Assembly: GCA_900321035.1 (NCBI GenBank)
Contig: ONUH01000001.1
Location: 310,001-374,000, forward strand
From: an uncultured Selenomonadales bacterium
GTDB lineage: Bacteria > Bacillota > Negativicutes > Selenomonadales > Selenomonadaceae
DNA: 64,000 nucleotides
Direction of reading: 5' to 3'
The notes under the pieces are model-generated. The model was not told where the DNA came from. It saw only the letters and a program-made list of their open reading frames with translations, and searched no databases. The position numbers were made by a program, and so were the translations under genes. Positions 12,445 through 19,480 of this stretch are shown here, piece by piece. Position 1 is the stretch's first letter. The number at the start of each line of letters is the position of its first letter.

Positions 12445-12553
12445 GATGTAAACCCTCCTGTTTTTTCCTCCGCGCGTTTCATCCGCCGCTTCACCTTGAA
12501 GAATCAAGGCACAGCACGGCGCTCGACGCGCGTGCGTTTTCACACTGCAAGCG

Positions 12554-12582
12554 ATTATACCATAGAGGCCAATCGAATGCAA
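12554..12582 (-). promoter_or_regulatory. SigA-type promoter of rpsB-tsf
   Basis: TTGCAT, a 17-bp spacer, then a perfect TATAAT on the minus strand. The leader would be about 100 nt, long enough for ribosomal-protein autoregulation, though no specific S2 site was identified. Confidence 0.85.
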
Positions 12583-12696
12583 CGGGCGAAAACGAAAAAA
12601 TTAGCCCTTGTGAAAAATTCCATCGGATATTTTGCACAGACCCAAAAATCGACAAATCGCCTATGAATTTCATTAAATTTTCAGGTTATGTTCGAT

Positions 12697-12712
12697 TGTT
12701 TCACGTGAAACA
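12697..12712. promoter_or_regulatory. parS: parS chromosome-partition site
   Basis: TGTTTCACGTGAAACA is a perfect 16-bp palindrome identical to the near-universal bacterial parS consensus bound by ParB (Spo0J); the symmetry extends to 20 bp with AT on each side. It lies between rpsB and bofA, about 115 bp upstream of the rpsB promoter, outside any gene. parS sites cluster towards the replication origin, so it suggests where this window lies on the chromosome. Confidence 0.9.
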
Positions 12713-12734
12713 ATTTTTCAGATTTTGTAGAAAA

Positions 12735-12780
12735 CGTAAAAATCCCTTCGCCGCTGCGTTTCTTCAGCCGCGAAGGGATT
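12735..12780 (-). terminator. Terminator after the bofA-like gene
   Basis: AATCCCTTCG at 12741-12750 and CGAAGGGATT at 12771-12780 form the outer stem, extended inwards by CCGCTG and CAGCCG. Five T follow on the minus strand. Confidence 0.92.
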
Positions 12781-12801
12781 GTGCATTTTTTCCGCGATAC
12801 T

Positions 12802-13059
12802 TTATCCAACGATAAATTTATACCAAATAAAAATGCCGATAACGCCCGGTATTCCGAATACGCCTGCAATCAGCGCGTTTATGACGGTGATCTTGATGCC
12901 CGCGCCGAACAAATCGACAATGAACAACAAAATCGCGCCGCAAACGCTGTTCGAGACAAATTTCAGCAAAAGCTCCACCGGCCATTTCAAAAGCTTGAAC
13001 AAAAGGCATATAGCCAAAAGACCGACGGCAAACGAAACGACGATGCTTGATTCCGCCAC
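12802..13059 (-). CDS. BofA-like membrane protein (pro-sigmaK-processing inhibitor family)
   Basis: This 85-residue protein has two to three hydrophobic segments and the family end INALIAGVFGIPGVIGIFI. In Bacillus BofA holds back the SpoIVFB protease during sporulation. The start is GTG at 13059 with AGGAGG upstream. It follows recR by 12 bp, the conserved dnaX-ybaB-recR-bofA order. Whether this organism sporulates cannot be told from the window, so a vegetative role is possible. Confidence 0.85.
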   Translation of the reverse strand: MAESSIVVSFAVGLLAICLLFKLLKWPVELLLKFVSNSVCGAILLFIVDLFGAGIKITVINALIAGVFGIPGVIGIFIWYKFIVG

Positions 13060-13071
13060 GCAATCTCCTCC

Positions 13072-13668
13072 TTACAATTCCACCCGGTTTTCCATAGCCT
13101 TGGCCAATGTCACTTCGTCCGCATATTCAAGGTCGCCGCCCACGGGCAGCCCGTGCGCGATTCGGGTGACTTTGAGCCCCATAGGCTTCAGCAGCCGCGC
13201 AATATACATGGCCGTCGCTTCCCCTTCCACATTCGGGTTCGTGGCCATGATGACTTCCCGCACGGTTCCGTCCGAAAGACGATCCAATAATTCTTTGACG
13301 CGGAGATTTTCCGGCCCCACTCCTTCCAGCGGCGACAGCGCGCCATGCAGGACATGGTACACGCCATGATAATCGTGCATCCGCTCCACCGCGGCTACGT
13401 CCTGCGGCTGTTCAACGACGCAAACCGTTTCATGATCCCGCTTTACAGAGCTGCAGATTGCGCATGGATCCTTATCGCTCAGATTGCAGCATACGCTGCA
13501 AAAACCAATCTTTTCCTTCGCCTCGATAATGGCCCCGGCCAGCGCCCGCGCCTTCGCCGGATCCATATCTATAATATGGTAGGCGAGCCGTACCGCAGTC
13601 TTCGCCCCGACGCCCGGCAGCGCGCGAAAATGCTCGATCAGTTTCGCCAAAGGTTCGATGTATTGCAC
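13072..13668 (-). CDS. recR: Recombination mediator protein RecR
   Basis: This 198-residue protein helps load RecA at gaps together with RecO/RecF. The helix-hairpin-helix is in [13 protein letters not shown], the zinc finger in [16 protein letters not shown], and the Toprim domain starts at [10 protein letters not shown]. Length is normal. The start is GTG at 13668, immediately next to the ybaB stop. Confidence 0.96.
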   Translation of the reverse strand: MQYIEPLAKLIEHFRALPGVGAKTAVRLAYHIIDMDPAKARALAGAIIEAKEKIGFCSVCCNLSDKDPCAICSSVKRDHETVCVVEQPQDVAAVERMHDYHGVYHVLHGALSPLEGVGPENLRVKELLDRLSDGTVREVIMATNPNVEGEATAMYIARLLKPMGLKVTRIAHGLPVGGDLEYADEVTLAKAMENRVEL

Positions 13669-13998
13669 TTAAATCATCCCCGGCGGCAGACCGAGGCCGC
13701 TGGTCAATTTCGCCATCTCGCTCTGCATCATGTCGTCCACTTTTTTGCCGCACTCGTTGACCGCCGAAACGATCAAGTCCTGGAGCATCTCCACATCCTC
13801 GGGGTCCACCGCTGCTTTGTCGATGGAAAGAGCCTCCACCTGCTTTTCGCCGTTCATCGTGACTTTGACGACGCCTCCACCCACCGAGACTTCCACCGTG
13901 CGCTTTTTCAATTCCTCCTGCATTTTTTGCATCTGCGCCTGCACTTTTTGCACTTTCTTCATCATGCCGGCCATATTGCCGCCCATTCCGCCAAACAT
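13669..13998 (-). CDS. YbaB/EbfC family nucleoid-associated protein
   Basis: This 109-residue protein starts MFGGMGGNMAGMMKKVQK and contains the conserved coiled helix QAQMQKMQEELKKRTVEV and the glycine-rich GGGVVKVTMNGEKQ strand pair. Family members bind DNA as dimers with unclear physiology. The ATG at 13998 follows GGAGGGAGG. It lies between dnaX and recR as in most bacteria. Confidence 0.95.
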   Translation of the reverse strand: MFGGMGGNMAGMMKKVQKVQAQMQKMQEELKKRTVEVSVGGGVVKVTMNGEKQVEALSIDKAAVDPEDVEMLQDLIVSAVNECGKKVDDMMQSEMAKLTSGLGLPPGMI

Positions 13999-14094
13999 CA
14001 AATATCCTCCCTCCTCCGCGCCCCTGCGCGGTCAAAACCATCTATAAGAATAACAAAGACGACTCCATACGTCAATCTTCCGCCGCAAAAAGTA

Positions 14095-15879
14095 TTACAT
14101 GTCCGCAGGCGGAGGCTCCTGCCTTTGGATACCGTCGTTCATCTCTTCCGCCGGCACAATCTTCATATCGTCGCCGAATATCTCGACCAACGGCTCCACC
14201 GCTGCCCGCGCCTCCGGAGGCAGCGCCTCCACCGCTTCTTTCGCCGATTTTTCCCTCTTCAGCGTTTCTTCTTTCGTTTTTTTCGGCGCTTCGGAAAGCT
14301 CCTCCACCTCAACGGTCAGCCGAAGCGGACTGCCTGAAAGCCGTTCAAGATACGCTTCCAGCACTTTCCGAAAATCGTCCTTCTTCAGCCGATTCGCAAG
14401 AAACGCGCTGGTAAACTGAACGCAGAAATATTGATCCGTCATGCCCCCAAACATGCCGTTGACAGCACAGGCAAGCACGACCTTTTCCCCGTCTGCCTCC
14501 AGCGCAGCCAACAACTGCTTCCACAACGCCTCTCCCGCTTCCGTTTTTACAAGAGACGCCCCTGACGCTGCCCCTGCTTTTCCGGGCAAGCGGCCGTTAG
14601 TCCGAGCCGCCGAAGGAGTTTTTTTGACGCCTTGCGTGTCGCGGCGCGGCGCTGCCCCCTCCCTCAGTGGAACCGCTGCGCCCGCAGCCAGCTTCTTTTC
14701 CAAAGCCTCTATACGTGCGGCAAGCACCCGCATCCCCGCTTCGGAATCACGCGCTCCAGCCGATGCCATGGATTCCTCCCGTTTCGTCGGAATGCCGCCG
14801 GAACGACAAACGGAAAGCAACGCCGTTTCCACAGCGATGCGCGGCTCCGTCGTCCAACGAAGCTCTACAAGCGCATCATGCAAAGCGCGAAGCATCGGCA
14901 AAAAATCCTCGGGCGAAAAAAGCGCCGCCGTCTCTTCCAGCGCGGCTTCATCCGTCTCGTAAAGCTCCGTCCCTTCCGGCACCCCCGCCGCCTGATATAC
15001 CATGGCCGCCCTGAGCTCCGCGATCAGCTCCGCCACCAACTGTTTAGCGTCTTTTCCCTCGGCAAGCACATCCCCCACCGCAGAAAGGGCGGCCTTCGCA
15101 TCTTTGGCGGCGAGAGCCCGCAATATCCGAAGGACGCTCTCGCGCCCCACGAGCCCTAAAATCTCCCGCACCAAAGGCTCAGTCACCCGCTCCTCAGCCA
15201 GCGATATACATTGGTCAAGAGTCGAAAGCGCGTCGCGAAGGCCCCCGTCGGCCTCCCTCGCCACAAGCGCAAGCGCCGCGCCGTCCGCCGTGACGCCGGA
15301 TGCTTCCGTAACCTCCTGCAGCCGCGCCTCAATATCCTTCGCCGCGATCCGCTTGAAATCATACCGCTGGCAGCGGGACTGGATGGTGGCGGGAACCTTT
15401 TGCAATTCCGTCGTCGCCAAAATAAAAACGACCTGCGGCGGCGGCTCTTCCAGCGTCTTCAAGAGCGCATTGAACGCTTCGCTGGTCAGCATATGCACTT
15501 CGTCGATGATGTAAACCCTGTATCGTCCCGTCGTAGGCGCAAATTTCACCGTTTCCCTGAGCTCACGGATTTCATCAATGCCGCGATTGGAAGCCGCATC
15601 GATTTCCATAACGTCCATAGAAGTTCCGTCGCTGATACGACGGCAGCTTTCACATGCGTTGCAAGGCTCCGCCGTCGGCCCTTTCTCGCAGTTCAATGCC
15701 TTTGCCAGTATTTTCGCCGTGCTGGTCTTCCCAGTTCCCCTTGGACCAGAGAAAAGATAAGCATGCCCGACGCGCCCGCCGACGACAGCCTGCGCCAGCG
15801 TCCGGCTCACATGCTCCTGTCCCACCAACTCGGAAAAGCCTTTGGGCCGCCATTTTCGATAAAGCGCCACATATTCCAT
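14095..15879 (-). CDS. dnaX: DNA polymerase III subunits gamma/tau
   Basis: This 594-residue AAA+ clamp-loader subunit has Walker A (GPRGTGKTS), a zinc module with four cysteines (CEKGP and CNACESC region), Walker B IIDEVHM, and SRCQRYDFKRI. The C-terminal third is low-complexity and charged, then ends in a polymerase-binding-like domain. Length is at the upper end of the family. The ATG at 15879 has AGGAGG upstream. An A7 run near codon 533 is not placed as a standard slippery heptamer, so no programmed gamma product is claimed. Confidence 0.96.
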   Translation of the reverse strand: MEYVALYRKWRPKGFSELVGQEHVSRTLAQAVVGGRVGHAYLFSGPRGTGKTSTAKILAKALNCEKGPTAEPCNACESCRRISDGTSMDVMEIDAASNRGIDEIRELRETVKFAPTTGRYRVYIIDEVHMLTSEAFNALLKTLEEPPPQVVFILATTELQKVPATIQSRCQRYDFKRIAAKDIEARLQEVTEASGVTADGAALALVAREADGGLRDALSTLDQCISLAEERVTEPLVREILGLVGRESVLRILRALAAKDAKAALSAVGDVLAEGKDAKQLVAELIAELRAAMVYQAAGVPEGTELYETDEAALEETAALFSPEDFLPMLRALHDALVELRWTTEPRIAVETALLSVCRSGGIPTKREESMASAGARDSEAGMRVLAARIEALEKKLAAGAAVPLREGAAPRRDTQGVKKTPSAARTNGRLPGKAGAASGASLVKTEAGEALWKQLLAALEADGEKVVLACAVNGMFGGMTDQYFCVQFTSAFLANRLKKDDFRKVLEAYLERLSGSPLRLTVEVEELSEAPKKTKEETLKREKSAKEAVEALPPEARAAVEPLVEIFGDDMKIVPAEEMNDGIQRQEPPPADM

Positions 15880-15913
15880 TCGGCTTCTCCTCCTTCCCTA
15901 TCCGAAATTATGC

Positions 15914-15966
15914 AAAAAACCGCCGCACGAAGTCCGTTTCCTGCTCTGCAGCTTCATGCAGCGGCT
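15914..15966 (-). terminator. Terminator after the FtsZ paralogue
   Basis: A long stem pairs GCCGCTGCATGAAG with CTTCGTGCGGCGGT on the minus strand around a 19-nt loop and is followed by six T. It separates ftsZ from dnaX. Confidence 0.8.
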
Positions 15967-15979
15967 TTTTCTGTTCTTC

Positions 15980-17215
15980 CTATCCCTTCGGCCGAAACGG
16001 CGGAATCGTAGTACCGTCGTCCATGTGCATTGTCAGGGGCGGAATCTCGGTGCGCCGTCTTTGGATAAAGTCCGGCAGCGTAAGCTCCGGCGTTTTAGCC
16101 TGCGGCTGCGGCTCCGAAGGTTTCGATGCTTCCCTTTCCATCCTTCGAGTCTGCTGCTGCGCGGCCGCCGATTTCATCATCGACTGCGAACGGCGCGCAT
16201 TGCCCGGCTGCCCCGTTCTCACTTTCGGCGTCCGATAAGCGTCAGCACTGTCCACGAAATCCGTAGCGACCAACGTCGCCCTGACCGTTCCGCTGAGCGT
16301 AGGCTCAACGATAGTCCCGAAAACCACGTTAAGGTCGGGATGCGTATGGGCTGTCACGTACTCCATGGCTTCGTTGACTTCAAACAGCGGCAGCGTCTCA
16401 TCACCGCTGATATTTAGAATCAAGCCCCTGGCGCCGTCCAGCGCCCGCTCCACCAGCGGGCTTTCGATGGCGTGCTGGACCGCTTCGATCACGCTTCCGT
16501 TCCGGCTTTCGCCGATACCCAATAAAGCGTCGCTGGAGCCGCTTTGCCGGAAGATTGAAACCACGTCCGCAAAATCCACGTTCACGACGCCGGTGACAAG
16601 GATGACCTCCGAAATGCAGAGAATCGCCTGCCGCAAAATACTGTCCGCCTCTTTGAAAGACTGCATCAGCGTCATGCGCTTATTGCCCGGCAGATTCATC
16701 AGATTGTCGTTATGCACGACCAAAAGCGCATCCATCTGCTCCCGCATCGCCTCGACGCCTTGCTCGGCGACCCGCAGCTTTCGTTTTCCTTCGAAGGAGA
16801 ACGGCACCGTCACAACGCCGATGGAGAGCATGCCTAACTTTTTCACAAGCCGCGCAATGACCGGAGCCGCCCCTGTGCCGACCCCGCCTCCCATGCCGGC
16901 GGTAATGAACACGAGATCCACGTCCTTCAAGACTTGTTCCAGCCGCGCTATATCGTTTTCCGCCGCTTTCTCGCCAATCTCCGCCACGCCGCCGGTGCCG
17001 CGCCCCTTCGTCAAGCGTTCGCCGATCTGCAAGACCTCGATCCCGGCGTCTTTCAGCAGAGAAAGCTGCTTCGCCTCCGTATTGACTCCCAACAGTTCGA
17101 TGCCGGGAATCCTGTCTTCCGCCAGTCTGAGCAGAACGCTGTTTCCGCCACCGCCCACGCCGACAACCTTAATCCGTATGACAGCTCTTGTAATACCCGC
17201 CGATAAAGTCTCCAT
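15980..17215 (-). CDS. Divergent FtsZ-family GTPase
   Basis: This 411-residue tubulin-fold GTPase keeps the FtsZ core: VVGVGGGG at about residues 17-24, the signature region GMGGGVGTGAAP at 107-118 (canonical proteins have Thr where this has Val), and the catalytic T7 loop NVDFADV. A typical membrane-partner peptide, LTLPDFIQRRR, occurs near the C-terminus but is followed by about 24 more residues ending IPPFRPKG. No ftsA or division cluster is nearby; it sits alone before dnaX. It may be the main FtsZ or a second copy. The ATG at 17215 has GGAGG upstream. Confidence 0.9.
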   Translation of the reverse strand: METLSAGITRAVIRIKVVGVGGGGNSVLLRLAEDRIPGIELLGVNTEAKQLSLLKDAGIEVLQIGERLTKGRGTGGVAEIGEKAAENDIARLEQVLKDVDLVFITAGMGGGVGTGAAPVIARLVKKLGMLSIGVVTVPFSFEGKRKLRVAEQGVEAMREQMDALLVVHNDNLMNLPGNKRMTLMQSFKEADSILRQAILCISEVILVTGVVNVDFADVVSIFRQSGSSDALLGIGESRNGSVIEAVQHAIESPLVERALDGARGLILNISGDETLPLFEVNEAMEYVTAHTHPDLNVVFGTIVEPTLSGTVRATLVATDFVDSADAYRTPKVRTGQPGNARRSQSMMKSAAAQQQTRRMEREASKPSEPQPQAKTPELTLPDFIQRRRTEIPPLTMHMDDGTTIPPFRPKG

Positions 17216-17280
17216 AGGGTAAAACGCCTCCCTCACGGAACTCTTTACATACAATATCCTAAAATTTTATTATTCGCCGT

Positions 17281-18186
17281 TTATCCTCTATTTCCTGCAA
17301 GACGCCGCCGTCTTTTTTTCAATGAAACGAACACGTATCCACCGGCCTGCGACGCCAGCATCCCCGTGCCCATCAAAGCGCAGCCCGCCAACTCGCGCGC
17401 TGAAAGCGTTTCGCCAAGCACGAACCAGCCCGCCAGCGCGCCGAACACCGACTCCAAGCTCATAATCACCGCTGCAGGAGCGGGAGCCGCCGTCCGCTGG
17501 CCGACAATCTGGAGAGTAAACGCCACGCCCGTTGAAAGCACGCCCGCGTAAAAGAGAGGAAACCATGCCGACGCCACGTCCGCCGCTCTCGCCGTCTCAA
17601 AAGTCACAGCCGTCGCCGCATTCAGCAAAAACACCACGGCCACCTGAGCCAGCGACATGGCAATCACTTCGGCTTTCGCCGCGTATCGACCGATAAAAAG
17701 AATATGCGCCGTCCAAAAAAATGCACCGCAAAGCTCCATCACGTCGCCCCGCCCCAAGGACAATCCGTCCGTCACACAGAGGAAATAAAGGCCCGTCACA
17801 GCCAGTACCGCGCCTGTCCAATGTTCAGCGCGAATGCCCTGCTTCAAAAAAACGCCGGTGAGCGGTACGAAAATCAAATAGAGACAGGTCAAAAACGACG
17901 CCTTTCCCACCGTCGTATAAAGCATGCCATACTGCTGAAGAGCGGAAGCGGCAAACATCAGGCAGCCTGCACCCATGCCCACGCGAAAACTGCGCGCCGC
18001 CTCATCCTTTCGCCTATGGCCGCCCACCATCAGCCAAAGCGCAAAAAGCGCCAACAGACCGAGAAAAAACCGTGCCGCGCCGTAAGTAAAAGGCCCGATA
18101 TTCTCCATTCCCACGGACTGAGCCACAAACGTCGTGCCCCAAATAAACGCAGCCGCCAAAAGGCACGCGTTTCCCCGCCAGTGCAA
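17281..18186 (-). CDS. DMT-superfamily (EamA-type) transporter
   Basis: This 301-residue protein has about ten hydrophobic segments in two repeated halves, each of EamA type (for example AAAFIWGTTFVAQSVG and SLESVFGALAGWFVLGE). Such carriers move small metabolites or amino acids, often outward; the substrate cannot be read from sequence. The start is TTG at 18186 with AGGAGG 7 nt upstream. It lies downstream of tRNA-Ala, with a terminator between. Confidence 0.88.
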   Translation of the reverse strand: MHWRGNACLLAAAFIWGTTFVAQSVGMENIGPFTYGAARFFLGLLALFALWLMVGGHRRKDEAARSFRVGMGAGCLMFAASALQQYGMLYTTVGKASFLTCLYLIFVPLTGVFLKQGIRAEHWTGAVLAVTGLYFLCVTDGLSLGRGDVMELCGAFFWTAHILFIGRYAAKAEVIAMSLAQVAVVFLLNAATAVTFETARAADVASAWFPLFYAGVLSTGVAFTLQIVGQRTAAPAPAAVIMSLESVFGALAGWFVLGETLSARELAGCALMGTGMLASQAGGYVFVSLKKRRRRLAGNRG

Positions 18187-18292
18187 AACGAACCCTCCTA
18201 AAATCAAACGCCGTGCAAAAGCATAAAAGCTGTCGAACAAATTTTGCACGCGGCTTTCCAACTAACATAAAGAATCGATCTGAACGCCGCAT

Positions 18293-18330
18293 TAAAAAAA
18301 ACAGAAGCCAACGGGACTCCCGTCAGCTTC
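18293..18330 (-). terminator. Terminator after tRNA-Ala
   Basis: GAAGCTGACGGG pairs with CCCGTTGGCTTC around a short loop, followed by TG and eight T on the minus strand. Confidence 0.88.
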
Positions 18331-18343
18331 CGCAAATTTTCGA

Positions 18344-18419
18344 TGGTGGAGACGAGGGGGATCGAACCCCTGACCTCCTGCATGCCATGCAGGCGCTCTC
18401 CCAGCTGAGCTACGCCCCC
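18344..18419 (-). tRNA. tRNA-Ala (GGC anticodon)
   Basis: A 76-nt cloverleaf with an encoded CCA end. The acceptor stem GGGGGCG pairs with CGTCTCC; the D arm is GCTCAGCTGGGAGAGC; the anticodon loop ATGGCAT gives GGC; the T arm includes GGGGTTCGATCCCC. It has its own promoter and terminator. Confidence 0.97.
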
Positions 18420-18436
18420 GTTCAACGTACTTTGCT

Positions 18437-18465
18437 ATTATACTCGAAACCCTTTCGTTTGGCAA
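18437..18465 (-). promoter_or_regulatory. Promoter of tRNA-Ala
   Basis: TTGCCA, 17-bp spacer and TATAAT on the minus strand, placing the start about 10 nt before the tRNA. Confidence 0.85.
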
Positions 18466-18468
18466 GCC

Positions 18469-18507
18469 TTATCCAAGAAAAATTTCGCCTCGAAGCGCAT
18501 CCGTCAT
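18469..18507 (-). CDS. Possible 12-codon peptide MTDALRGEIFLG
   Basis: A very short reading frame that starts in an ATGA overlap with the stop of the 30-codon frame before it, and has an unusually good ribosome site (GGAGGGG, 5 nt upstream of ATG). It overlaps the tRNA-Ala promoter. It may be a chance frame; it is listed because of the ribosome site and the chain of overlapping starts and stops that begins with the radical-SAM gene. Confidence 0.25.
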   Translation of the reverse strand: MTDALRGEIFLG

Positions 18508-18596
18508 ACTTTCCCCTCCGCTGCGGCGAGAAAAGCATCTACACTCGACAATCTGCCGCATGCGAAATCCAAGAATATTCGACCGCCCTGTTTCAT
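18504..18596 (-). CDS. Possible 30-residue peptide after the HExxH gene
   Basis: The frame starts in an ATGA overlap with the HExxH protein stop and encodes 30 residues beginning MKQGGRIFLDFACG. It has one cysteine and a GG pair but no clear leader/core pattern. No separate ribosome site is seen, so translation would rely on coupling. Given the RiPP-type maturase two genes upstream it is a candidate substrate, but it could equally be chance sequence. Confidence 0.3.
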   Translation of the reverse strand: MKQGGRIFLDFACGRLSSVDAFLAAAEGKV

Positions 18597-19480
18597 CCTT
18601 TTGCTTTCAAACGCTCCGCAAGGCTCGTCCCCGCCAAGGCGAAAAGCAGCTTTGCGTCGCTCTCCTTTCTTGCCAGCCGCCCGTTCATCTCGTCGGCTAC
18701 GTCGTCCAGCACCGTGTCCACGGCCCGGTATATTGCGGCGCGTTCTTCCGGCCGCACGTTTTGACAATAAAAGGAGAGCCTCCCCGTGCAGGCGTCACCG
18801 CCGCGTTTCAGGCCGAAAAAGATCCGCTGCCGGTCCGCGTCAAAAGAACCGAATGCGGCTATCTGCCCCATGCCGTCGGCAAGGATTTCATCGAACGCGT
18901 GGTTTTCCATACCCCCAAAAAGCCGCAGCGTTTCATAATGAACGCACTCATGACGCAGACGCAGCCGATGGGATCGTTCCAGCCATTCCTGATTGGGAAG
19001 TCCCAGTTTCTCAGCGGGAATATTGCTGTAAGGCGCGCTGTTCAGCAACAACACGCGGTGACGAAAAATAGCCTTCGCTCGCGCCTCGAGCGTAAACGCA
19101 TTCACCGTCGGCGGCAGCTCCAGCGCCTCCGTCCTTGCATTGAGCAGCGCTTCCATCTGCCGAAAATCTTTGTGACTCGCCGTGGCGACAGACGGAAGCC
19201 GTCCGCCCAAGGTCTCCGCGAAAGAAATCTTCAGCGCCTTCCTGTCTTCCCATGGGAACCGAAAGGCCGGAAGTCCGAACTCATCCGCCAAAAAATCCAA
19301 AACCGCTCCCCCGGACGCCTCCCGCCAAGTTGCGGCAAACGATTCATCCGCAAGCGGTCGTTCCGGCAATTCCGCCGGAATCTTGTAGCTATGCCGCAGA
19401 TACTCTGCAGCGGATATATAGCCGTCTATCGGCGGTTGCGTTTGCTTTTCCCGTTCTCCTTTTCCCGCGCTTTCCATCAT
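18593..19480 (-). CDS. HExxH-motif protein of unknown family, coupled to a radical-SAM maturase
   Basis: This 295-residue protein has no signal peptide. The clearest feature is HECVH at residues 177-181 followed by FDEILADG, with E198 sixteen residues after the second histidine, which resembles the gluzincin zinc site HExxH...E. Flanking regions are helical. Its ATG overlaps the stop of the radical-SAM gene as ATGA, so the two are made together. HExxH proteins occur beside radical-SAM peptide modifiers in other bacteria, where they are thought to act on the same peptide; here that is inference. It could be a protease or a non-peptidase metal enzyme. Confidence 0.6.
   Translation of the reverse strand: MMESAGKGEREKQTQPPIDGYISAAEYLRHSYKIPAELPERPLADESFAATWREASGGAVLDFLADEFGLPAFRFPWEDRKALKISFAETLGGRLPSVATASHKDFRQMEALLNARTEALELPPTVNAFTLEARAKAIFRHRVLLLNSAPYSNIPAEKLGLPNQEWLERSHRLRLRHECVHYETLRLFGGMENHAFDEILADGMGQIAAFGSFDADRQRIFFGLKRGGDACTGRLSFYCQNVRPEERAAIYRAVDTVLDDVADEMNGRLARKESDAKLLFALAGTSLAERLKAKG

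Noticed and set aside
14272-14286. A7 run in dnaX as a programmed frameshift for a gamma product
   Set aside because: The run is not in the A-AAA-AAG phase, lies close to the C-terminus, and the shifted frame stays open almost to the normal stop, so no short product would result.
13345-14337. Plus-strand His/Arg/Leu-rich frame across recR, ybaB and dnaX
   Set aside because: Antisense of three well-known genes; the composition is that of a mirror frame.
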